From positions 25,994 to 89,993 of the forward strand of contig NZ_LZIF01000104.1 of NCBI RefSeq assembly GCF_001667145.1: 64,000 nucleotides of DNA. Reading direction: 5' to 3'. Below are positions 38,491 to 45,724 of this stretch, piece after piece. A program made the position numbers and the translations under genes. The notes below the pieces were generated by a model. It did not search any database. It saw only the letters and a program-made list of their open reading frames with translations, and had not been told where the DNA came from. The stretch's first letter is position 1. Every line of letters begins with the position of its first letter. Source of the stretch: Mycobacterium sp. 852002-51971_SCH5477799-a. Lineage in GTDB: Bacteria; Actinomycetota; Actinomycetes; Mycobacteriales; Mycobacteriaceae.

Positions 38491-39087
38491 TCAGGTCCCG
38501 GTGAGGGCGTCCACGATGAGCCGGGTGGTCCGTTCGGCTCGCCGTCGCGAATAGGGCTGCGCGCCCGAGAGAATCGGGTATACCACCCCGCCGACGATCG
38601 CGTCCGCTGCCGACTCGGCGGTGGCCCCGTCGATGCCGTCGGCGAGCAGCCGGGCTCGGACGCTGTCATGCAACGGCGCGCTGAATCCGGCGCGCAGCTT
38701 GACGGCGGTGTCCTCATGCTCCATGCAGGCGACGGTCAGCGTTCGCAGCATGGCCGAACCCCGCGGCGTCGTCAGGCTCGCGAACAGCTTGCCGACCCAG
38801 CCGACCAGGTCGGTGCTGAGGTCGCCACTGTGGTTGACCGATGCGAGCAGCTTGTCGGCGTCTTCGAGCATGACGTCGGCGACCAGCGCGGGGCGCGTGG
38901 GCCACCAGCGATAGATGGTCTGCTTGCCGACACCGGCGCGGGCGGCGACCGCCTCGATGGTCAGCCCGTCGAAGCCGCGCTCCAGGAGCAGTTCTCGGGT
39001 GGCGGTGACGATCGCTGTGCGGGACCTTTCGTTACGCCGCCTGGGCGGATTCGCTTGCGCGTTCGCTGCGCTCAGATCGGTTGGCAT
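38491..39087 (-). CDS. TetR-family regulator of the acyl-CoA island
   Basis: A 198-aa TetR protein. The helix-turn-helix is at about 25-68 ([20 protein letters not shown]), and the ligand-binding domain follows. It diverges from the fused acyl-CoA dehydrogenase gene, and the shared intergenic region has a palindrome at 39174-39197. The 19-bp core of that palindrome recurs exactly before the fadD-like gene at 52.3 kb, so this regulator probably represses both and responds to an acyl-CoA (inference). Confidence 0.88.
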   Translation of the reverse strand: MPTDLSAANAQANPPRRRNERSRTAIVTATRELLLERGFDGLTIEAVAARAGVGKQTIYRWWPTRPALVADVMLEDADKLLASVNHSGDLSTDLVGWVGKLFASLTTPRGSAMLRTLTVACMEHEDTAVKLRAGFSAPLHDSVRARLLADGIDGATAESAADAIVGGVVYPILSGAQPYSRRRAERTTRLIVDALTGT

Positions 39088-39173
39088 CTGGTGGTCCTCG
39101 CTTCTGCGAACTCGGATCGAAAGCCGGTGATCGGGCGCGCTTTACATATCCTGACTCGCGCCGGTACTCTGCC

Positions 39174-39197
39174 ACAAGACGAGACGGTCCGTCTTGT
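39174..39197. promoter_or_regulatory. Operator-like palindrome between TetR and acyl-CoA dehydrogenase genes
   Basis: The outer arms ACAAGAC (39174-39180) and GTCTTGT (39191-39197) are perfect inverted repeats. Inside is GACGG-T-CCGTC (39183-39193), also perfect. The 19-mer AGACGAGACGGTCCGTCTT (39177-39195) is identical to 52321-52339. It sits 55 bases before the GTG of the dehydrogenase gene and 87 before the TetR start. Strong candidate binding site for the adjacent TetR. Confidence 0.75.
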
Positions 39198-39251
39198 AAC
39201 GAAAGGATAGCAGTCCGTGCGGCCAACGCCAGTGATCTCTCGGCCGTCCTC

Positions 39252-41480
39252 GTGACCCTGGGACTGAGCCCGGAGCAGCAGGAGCTCAGCGACGCCGTCG
39301 GGCAGTTCGCCGCCCGGAACGCTCCCATCGCCGCGACGCGCGACAGCTTCGACGACCTAGCGGCCGGACATGTACCCGGATGGTGGGATGCGCTGGTCGC
39401 CAACGGTTTTCATGCGGTGCATCTGCCCGAAGACCTCGGCGGCCAGGGTGGGCGGCCTATCGACGCCGCGTGCGTTCTCGAATCGGCGGGTAAGTCGCTG
39501 TTACCCGGACCGCTGCTGCCGACGGTGGCCGCCGGGGCCGTCGGGCTACTCGCCGATTCGACGCCGAGCGCACAGTCATTCCTGCGCGACCTTGCGTCCG
39601 GCGTCACCGCGGCGGTGGTGTTACCCGACGACGGCGGCAGCCTGCAGGCGCGGACCGAGGACGGGCACTGGCTGATCAGTGGCGCGTCACAGGTCACCGC
39701 GGGCGTCTGCGCCGCGCGGGTCATTCTGGTCGGCGCCCGGACCCACGACGGCGAAATCGTCTGGGCGCTCATCGACCGCGAAAAGCCCACGGCCACAACC
39801 GAAGCCATCCGCGGAACCGACCTTGTCGCCGACGCCGGTATCCTGCGCCTCGACAACTACCGGGCGGCAGACGCCGACCTGCTCAGCGGCATCGACCCGG
39901 AGCGGGCACGCTGTGTGGTCCTCGGACTCGTCGCCAGCATGACCGCCGGCATCGTCCAGTGGTGCGTGCAGGCCGTCACCGCGCATCTGCGCATCCGCGA
40001 GCAATTCGGCAAGGTGATCGGCACCTTCCAGGCGCTGCAGCACAACGCGGCGATGCTGTTGGTCAACAGCGAACTGGCCACCGCGGCCGCCTGGGACGCG
40101 GTACGCGCCGTGGACGAACCACTCGACCAGCACCGAATCGCCGCCGCCGGAGCGGCGGTGATCGCGATCTCGCCGATCCCGGACCTGGTGCTTGACGCCC
40201 TGACGATGCTCGGCGCCATCGGCTTCACCTGGGAACACGACGTGCACCTGTACTGGCGGCGGGCCATCAGTCTGGCGGGATCAATTGGTCCGGCGAACCG
40301 CTGGGCGCGACGGCTGGGCGAGCTCACCTGCACCCAGACGCGTGACATGTCGGTCAATCTCGGTGACGCGGAATCCGAATTCCGTTCCTGGGTGGCCGAG
40401 ACGTTGGACGCGGCCTCACAGTTGCGCAACGACAAACCCGCACCGCACGGTGATTACGAGCACCTCGCTACCGGGCCGCAACGCACCCTGATCGCCGACG
40501 CCGGTCTCTTGGCGCCGCACTGGCCGGCCCCATGGGGCGTCGATGCGGACCCGTTGAAACAGCTCATCATCGACGAGGAATTCACTAAGCGACCCGGCCT
40601 GGTTCGGCCGTCGTTGAACATCGCCGAATGGATCCTGCCCTCGGTGTTGGCCGCCGCGCCTAAAGAACTGCAGGAGCGGCTGATCCCGGCGACGCAACGT
40701 GGCGACATCCTGTGGTGCCAGCTGTTCAGTGAGCCGGGAGCCGGCTCCGACCTCGCGTCGCTGGCCACCCGGGCGACCAAGGTCGACGGCGGCTGGCGAA
40801 TCAACGGCCATAAGATTTGGACGTCGTTGGCGCAGTACGCCGACCTGGGTGCGCTCCTCGCGCGCACCGATCCCGACGCCAGCAAGCACCGGGGCATCGG
40901 CTATTTCATCCTCGACATGCGATCGGCCGGGGTGGAGATCCAACCGATCAAGACGGCGACCGGGCAGGCACATTTCAACGAGGTGTTCCTCAACGACGTC
41001 TTCATACCCGACGAGATGTTGTTGGGCGGACCAACCGACGGTTGGAGCCTCGCGATCGCGACGATGGCTGAAGAGCGTTCGGCCATCGGCGGATACGTCA
41101 AGTTCGACCGGGCCGTCGCCCTGCGCCGGCTCGCCGCTCAACCCGGACCCGACCGTGACGACGCGTTGCGTGAGCTCGGCGAGCTGGACGCCTACACCAA
41201 CGCGATCAGGGCGCTCGGGGTGCGGGAAACCATTCGGCTGCTCGACGGCCAGCCGTCCGGCCCGGCGTCGAGCATCGCCAAGGTCGCGATGAATGTGCTG
41301 CTGCGCCGCACCTTCCAGGCCACGCTGCAGTTGACCGGGCAGGTCGCGATGGTCGACGACCCCGACGCTGCCGTCGTCGAACCCTATTTACATCTGCCGG
41401 CCGAGCTGATCGGCGGTGGAACCAGGGAGATCCAGCTCAACATCATCGCGCAGATGATTCTCGGCCTACCCCGAAAGTAA
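39252..41480 (+). CDS. Fused double acyl-CoA dehydrogenase (FadE type)
   Basis: A 742-aa protein with two acyl-CoA dehydrogenase modules in one chain. Module 1 (about 1-370) begins VTLGLSPEQQELSDAVGQF; module 2 (about 375-742) has CQLFSEPGAGSDLASLAT, the FAD-binding loop, and INGHKIWTSLAQYADLG. The C-terminus ends in GGGTREIQLNIIAQMILGLP, the usual cap. The in-frame GTG at 39252 was taken as the start because the open frame upstream (to 39081) overlaps the operator and the TetR gene. Fused enzymes of this design include steroid side-chain dehydrogenases such as FadE34 (family knowledge), where two different modules pair to accept bulky acyl-CoAs. Confidence 0.88.
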   Translation: MTLGLSPEQQELSDAVGQFAARNAPIAATRDSFDDLAAGHVPGWWDALVANGFHAVHLPEDLGGQGGRPIDAACVLESAGKSLLPGPLLPTVAAGAVGLLADSTPSAQSFLRDLASGVTAAVVLPDDGGSLQARTEDGHWLISGASQVTAGVCAARVILVGARTHDGEIVWALIDREKPTATTEAIRGTDLVADAGILRLDNYRAADADLLSGIDPERARCVVLGLVASMTAGIVQWCVQAVTAHLRIREQFGKVIGTFQALQHNAAMLLVNSELATAAAWDAVRAVDEPLDQHRIAAAGAAVIAISPIPDLVLDALTMLGAIGFTWEHDVHLYWRRAISLAGSIGPANRWARRLGELTCTQTRDMSVNLGDAESEFRSWVAETLDAASQLRNDKPAPHGDYEHLATGPQRTLIADAGLLAPHWPAPWGVDADPLKQLIIDEEFTKRPGLVRPSLNIAEWILPSVLAAAPKELQERLIPATQRGDILWCQLFSEPGAGSDLASLATRATKVDGGWRINGHKIWTSLAQYADLGALLARTDPDASKHRGIGYFILDMRSAGVEIQPIKTATGQAHFNEVFLNDVFIPDEMLLGGPTDGWSLAIATMAEERSAIGGYVKFDRAVALRRLAAQPGPDRDDALRELGELDAYTNAIRALGVRETIRLLDGQPSGPASSIAKVAMNVLLRRTFQATLQLTGQVAMVDDPDAAVVEPYLHLPAELIGGGTREIQLNIIAQMILGLPRK

Positions 41481-41488
41481 GGCGCAGC

Positions 41489-42697
41489 ATGGGATTACGT
41501 GGAGAAGCCGCAATCGTCGGATACGTCGAGCTGCCGCCCGAGCGGCTCAACAAGGCCTCGCCCGCGCCGTTCGTGCTCGAACAATGGGCGGAGCTGAGCG
41601 CCGCCGCGCTCGAGGATGCGTGCCTGCCGGGAGATGTGGTCAACGGGATCGTCGCGTCACACCTGGCCGAGTCGGAGATCTTCGTCCCCTCCACGATCGC
41701 CGAATACCTCGGTGTCGGTGCGCGATTCGCCGAGCACGTCGACCTGGGTGGGGCCAGCGCGGCCGCCATGGTGTGGCGCGCCGCCGCGGCCATCGAATTA
41801 GGGATCTGCGACGCCGTGCTGTGCGCGTTGCCCGCGCGTTACATCACCCCGATGTCCAGCAAGAAGCCCAAAGCCTACGGCGACGCACTGTACTTCGGCT
41901 CATCGAGCAACCAATACGGCTCTCCCCAAGCAGAATTCGAAATCCCCTACGGCAACCTCGGCCAGAACGGTCCATACGGCCAAGTGGCCCAACGCTACGC
42001 CGCCGTGTATGGCTACGACGAGCGCGCGATGGCCAAGATCGTCGTCGACACACGCACGAACGCCAACCACACCGACGGTGCGATCTGGAAGGACAAGCCG
42101 CTCACCGTCGAGGATGTGCTGGCCAGCCCAGTCATCGCCGACCCGCTGCACATGCTCGAGATCGTCATGCCCTGCGTCGGCGGCGCCGCCGTCGTCGTCG
42201 CGAGCGCGGACGTCGCCAAGCGGTCGCGCAATCGGCCGGTGTGGATCAAGGGGTTTGGCGAACACGTCCCCTTCAAGACCCCGACGTATGCCGAGGATCT
42301 GCTCAACACCCCCATCGCCGCCGCGGCGGACACCGCGTTCGCCATGACCGATCTGAGCCGTGAACAGATGGACATGGTCTCGATCTACGACTGCTACACC
42401 ATCACCGTCCTGCTCTCGCTCGAAGACGCCGGCTTCTGCGAGAAGGGCAAGGGCATGGAATTCGTCGCCAACCACGACATGACCTTCCGCGGCGACTTCC
42501 CCCTGAACACGGCCGGCGGGCAATTGGGCTTCGGCCAAGCGGGTTTGGCCGGCGGAATGCACCACGTGTGCGACGCCACCCGCCAAATCATGGGCCGCGC
42601 GAGTGCCGCGCAGGTCGCCGACTGCAACCGGGCCTTCGTGTCCGGCAACGGTGGCATCCTGTCCGAGCAGGCCACCCTGATTCTGCAAGGGGACTGA
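41489..42697 (+). CDS. Thiolase-fold lipid-transfer/aldolase-like protein (Ltp2-like), copy 1
   Basis: A 402-aa thiolase-superfamily protein. At the position of the nucleophilic Cys the sequence is VDLGGASAAAMVW, so the Cys is replaced (near residue 87). The usual GH-box reads LGFGQAGLAGG, without His. Tyrosines at 300 and 303 (SIYDCYT) match a region used for catalysis in Ltp2-type retro-aldolases. It therefore probably cleaves a beta-hydroxy acyl-CoA by retro-aldol reaction, not by thiolysis (inference). The next gene, 3 bases away, encodes the DUF35 partner that Ltp2 enzymes need. Confidence 0.85.
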   Translation: MGLRGEAAIVGYVELPPERLNKASPAPFVLEQWAELSAAALEDACLPGDVVNGIVASHLAESEIFVPSTIAEYLGVGARFAEHVDLGGASAAAMVWRAAAAIELGICDAVLCALPARYITPMSSKKPKAYGDALYFGSSSNQYGSPQAEFEIPYGNLGQNGPYGQVAQRYAAVYGYDERAMAKIVVDTRTNANHTDGAIWKDKPLTVEDVLASPVIADPLHMLEIVMPCVGGAAVVVASADVAKRSRNRPVWIKGFGEHVPFKTPTYAEDLLNTPIAAAADTAFAMTDLSREQMDMVSIYDCYTITVLLSLEDAGFCEKGKGMEFVANHDMTFRGDFPLNTAGGQLGFGQAGLAGGMHHVCDATRQIMGRASAAQVADCNRAFVSGNGGILSEQATLILQGD

Positions 42698-42700
42698 CAG

Positions 42701-43111
42701 ATGAAATTCGAGCGACCGATGCCTGTGAAAACGCCGACCAGCGCGCCGTTTTGGGATGCGCTGGGCGAGCATCGCATCGTCATCCAATACTCGCCGTCGC
42801 TACAGGCCTACGTGTTCTACCCGCGGGTCCGAGCGCCACGCACCTTGGCCGACGACCTGGAATGGCGCGAGATCTCCGGGATGGGCACCCTGTACTCCTA
42901 CACGGTGGCGCACCGGCCGGTCAGTCCGCATTTCGCCGATGCCGTGCCCCAGCTGCTCGCCATTGTCGAATGGGACGAGGGCCCAAGGTTTTCCACCGAG
43001 CTGGTCAACGTCGAGCCGGGCGCCATACGGGTCGGAATGCGGGTGAAGCCGGTCTTCTGCGACTATCCGGAGCACGACGTCACGTTGCTGCGTTACGAGC
43101 CCGCCGACTGA
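42701..43111 (+). CDS. DUF35 OB-fold protein without zinc ribbon, partner of copy 1
   Basis: A 136-aa DUF35-type protein. The OB fold is present (GMGTLYSYTVAHRP..., PQLLAIVEWDEG, IRVGMRVKPVF). The N-terminal zinc-ribbon segment reads HRIVIQYSPSLQAYVFYPRVRAP, with no CxxC...CxxC cysteines; only one Cys occurs in the whole protein. In the Ltp2-ChsH2 system the DUF35 domain is a structural partner of the aldolase (family knowledge). This protein likely does the same for the protein encoded directly upstream. Compare the second DUF35 at 49579, which keeps all four Cys. Confidence 0.85.
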   Translation: MKFERPMPVKTPTSAPFWDALGEHRIVIQYSPSLQAYVFYPRVRAPRTLADDLEWREISGMGTLYSYTVAHRPVSPHFADAVPQLLAIVEWDEGPRFSTELVNVEPGAIRVGMRVKPVFCDYPEHDVTLLRYEPAD

Positions 43112-43112
43112 T

Positions 43113-44090
43113 CTAGGTCGACGACCGCACCACCAGGTGGGCGATGTCGGTCAGCTCGGGAGACGGTGGCGCGGGGTGCCCCAGCCGCTCGAAGACCGCG
43201 GCAAGCGCAGCGTCGGCAACCGCGCAGGGATCAAATTGCACGGTGGTCAGCGGCGGCGTGCTCACCATGCCCATCGGGCTTGCGTCGACGCCCATCACCG
43301 CGAGGTCGCCGGGACAGCGCAGCCGCGCTTGGTGGATGCCGTACAGGACGAGGCAGGCGATCTCGTCGCTCTGCGCGCACACGGCGGTGACCCCGTCGCC
43401 CACCCAGCCTGTGACGACGTCGGCGGCGTTGTCCAGGGTGACCTCGTCGGCCCGGACGGCGGGGAGGTCGCGCAGCTGCGCCGCCCGCGAAACACCCTCG
43501 AACCAGTAGTCACCCAGCGGTCGCCATCGGGCAATCCCGGTGTAGGCGAACGCGATTCGGCGATGCCCGCGCTCCACCAGGTGATCGACACGCATCTCAC
43601 CCACAGACAGGTGCGGGTCTTTGAGCGCGGGCAGTGTCCCGATCTCGATGAGCGGGATGCCCGCGTTGGTCACCGCTTGGCGTGCGGCGGCGGTCAACGG
43701 GAAAAGACTGGTGATCGCGACGGGATCGAGATTCTCGATCGCGTCGACCACGTGCTGGTCGTCGTCGGTTTCGAAGATCTGCACCTGTAGAAAACCCTCG
43801 CGGGCGAGCGCGGTGGTCATCCGGCTGCCGGCCTGCATCGGCATCTCGCCCACGGCCACATGCGGCACCACGTAGAGCACCACGCCGCTTTTGCCGCGTG
43901 CCAGGTTACGGGCGGCGAGGTTGGGCCGGTAACCCAGGAGTTTGGCCGCGCGGTATACCGCATCGCGGGTTTCCGGGGAGATGCGGCGGCCCTGCGCGTT
44001 GTTCAGCACATAACTGACCGTGGCGGTCGACACGCTGGCCAATCGGGCCACGTCGGCGGTGGTCGGACGCGCAGCTCTGTTGGTGCTCAA
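43113..44090 (-). CDS. LacI-family transcriptional regulator
   Basis: A 325-aa LacI/GalR repressor. The helix-turn-helix is at about 11-35 (TTADVARLASVSTATVSYVL) with a hinge helix at YRPNLAARNLARGKSG. The periplasmic-binding-like ligand domain fills the rest. It diverges from the amidohydrolase/CoA-transferase operon over 276 bases that contain palindromic sites, so it likely controls that operon. LacI proteins usually bind sugars; in an acyl-CoA island the effector may be another metabolite. Confidence 0.88.
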   Translation of the reverse strand: MSTNRAARPTTADVARLASVSTATVSYVLNNAQGRRISPETRDAVYRAAKLLGYRPNLAARNLARGKSGVVLYVVPHVAVGEMPMQAGSRMTTALAREGFLQVQIFETDDDQHVVDAIENLDPVAITSLFPLTAAARQAVTNAGIPLIEIGTLPALKDPHLSVGEMRVDHLVERGHRRIAFAYTGIARWRPLGDYWFEGVSRAAQLRDLPAVRADEVTLDNAADVVTGWVGDGVTAVCAQSDEIACLVLYGIHQARLRCPGDLAVMGVDASPMGMVSTPPLTTVQFDPCAVADAALAAVFERLGHPAPPSPELTDIAHLVVRSST

Positions 44091-44193
44091 CTTCCGTTAC
44101 CTTCCGGGCCCGGTCATGCCCCATGGTGGCACGCGATGCTCATCGGCATCGCGCCATGTCGCCTGGGGAGTGCGCGGCCGGAACGACCCCTAT

Positions 44194-44206
44194 CGACTAA
44201 TAGTCG
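44194..44206. promoter_or_regulatory. Palindrome in LacI/amidohydrolase intergenic region (site 1)
   Basis: CGACTA-A-TAGTCG is a perfect inverted repeat with a 1-base centre. Its right half extends into TAGTCGCTAT (44201-44210), a 10-mer repeated at 44336-44345. It lies about 100 bases upstream of the LacI start. Candidate autoregulatory operator. Confidence 0.45.
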
Positions 44207-44330
44207 CTATATCCGGCTCGCTGGACGAATCCGTACGATTTAGCGGCGCCCGCCTGTGCCGTTGTGATGCAGCAAGTTAGCCCGCAGAGGCCCGTCGCGA
44301 TATAAGTTGACACTGTGATGCACGCCATTA

Positions 44331-44345
44331 TCTACTAGTCGCTAT
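44331..44345. promoter_or_regulatory. Second copy of TAGTCGCTAT half-site before amidohydrolase gene
   Basis: TAGTCGCTAT at 44336-44345 repeats the half-site found at 44201-44210, 135 bases apart, and overlaps a short palindrome ACTAGT. It sits 21 bases before the ATG of the amidohydrolase gene. Two sites in a divergent promoter fit looping control by a LacI-type dimer or tetramer (inference). Confidence 0.4.
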
Positions 44346-44366
44346 GAGTCGACCGAGGGGCGCGGC

Positions 44367-45722
44367 ATGAACGAGGACGATCTCATTCTGATCAGCGTGG
44401 ACGATCACATCGCCGAGCCGGCCGACATGTTCGACGCGCACGTTCCCGCCGCATATCGCGACCGCGCCCCCCGAGTGGTCCTCGAGCCGGACGGCGTCCA
44501 GCAGTGGTACTACGGCGAGGTCCGCGGGCGCAACATGGGCCTCAATGCCGTCGCGGGGAAACCCCGCGAGATGTACAACATCGACGCCTCACGCTACGAC
44601 GAGATGCGGCCGGGCTGCTTCAACGTGGACGAGCGGGTGCGCGACATGAACGCCGGCGGCCAGCTGGCGGGGTTGAACTTCCCGAACTTCACCGGCTTCT
44701 CCGGTCAGGTGCTCAACCAGGGCCCCGACCGCGAGACCAACCTGGTGATGATCAAGGCCTACAACGACTGGCACGTCGACGAATGGTGCGGGGCCTACCC
44801 GGGCCGGTTCATCCCGTGCGGCATCCTGCCGCTGTTCGACGTGTCCGAGGCCGCCAAGGAAGTGAAACGCCTGGCCGACAAGGGCTGTCACGCGGTCACG
44901 TTCTCCGAAAACCCGGAGGCGTTGGAGATGCCCAGCATTCACACCAAGTACTGGTACCCGCTCTTCGAGGCGGTCTGCGAAAACAACACGGTGCTGTGCA
45001 CCCACGTCGGCTCCGCGTCGCGGTCTCCGCAGGTGTCGACGGACGCCCCACCCAGCGTGCAGATGACCGCCTCGTCGATGATGAGTATGTTCACCTTCAC
45101 GGAGCTGATCTGGGCGCAGTTCTGGGTCGACTTCCCGCAACTGAAGTTCTCGCTGACCGAGGGTGACGTCGGCTGGATCCCGTACTTTCTCTGGCGGGCC
45201 GAGCACGTCTACAACCGGCATTCCGGCTGGACGCTGGCGGCCTTCCCGCCCGGTTACGACGGGCCCACCGACGTATTCAAGCGGCACTTCTACACCTGCT
45301 TCATCAGCGACAAAGTCGGTGTGCAGAACATGGATTGGTTCAACGAGGACATGCTGTGCTGGGAGTCCGACTTCCCGCACTCCGACAGCAACTGGCCCTT
45401 CGCGCCGGAGGACATCGTCGCCACCATGGGCCATCTCGACGACGCGGTCATCGATAAGATCACCCACCAAAATGCCATGGCCGCATACTCATTCGACCCG
45501 TTCCGGTTCATCCCGAAAGAGCATGCACGGGCCGGCTACCTGCGCGCACAGGCCACCGACGTCGACGTGGTCACCCACGTCGGCCGCAAGGCGAGTCAGC
45601 GTGACCGTGATGCCTGGACACGGATGACTCAGTTCGCCCTGCAGGCGCAGGCCTCGGCGCAGGCGCCGGTGACGGCCGAGGTGGCCGGTATCGCGGGTCG
45701 CTCCGCCACCCTGGGCAACTGA
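44367..45722 (+). CDS. Metal-dependent amidohydrolase (PF04909-type TIM barrel)
   Basis: A 451-aa amidohydrolase-2 family protein. The N-terminal ISVDDHIAEPADMF carries the first metal motif (D.H), a variant of the usual DxH. VLCTHVGSASR and the late MLCWESDFPHSDSNWP supply the catalytic His and Asp. Relatives in mycobacteria accompany acyl-CoA catabolism but are mostly unassigned; some relatives are decarboxylases or C-C hydrolases. The stop is 2 bases before the GTG of the CoA-transferase gene, one operon. Confidence 0.85.
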   Translation: MNEDDLILISVDDHIAEPADMFDAHVPAAYRDRAPRVVLEPDGVQQWYYGEVRGRNMGLNAVAGKPREMYNIDASRYDEMRPGCFNVDERVRDMNAGGQLAGLNFPNFTGFSGQVLNQGPDRETNLVMIKAYNDWHVDEWCGAYPGRFIPCGILPLFDVSEAAKEVKRLADKGCHAVTFSENPEALEMPSIHTKYWYPLFEAVCENNTVLCTHVGSASRSPQVSTDAPPSVQMTASSMMSMFTFTELIWAQFWVDFPQLKFSLTEGDVGWIPYFLWRAEHVYNRHSGWTLAAFPPGYDGPTDVFKRHFYTCFISDKVGVQNMDWFNEDMLCWESDFPHSDSNWPFAPEDIVATMGHLDDAVIDKITHQNAMAAYSFDPFRFIPKEHARAGYLRAQATDVDVVTHVGRKASQRDRDAWTRMTQFALQAQASAQAPVTAEVAGIAGRSATLGN

Positions 45723-45724
45723 GC

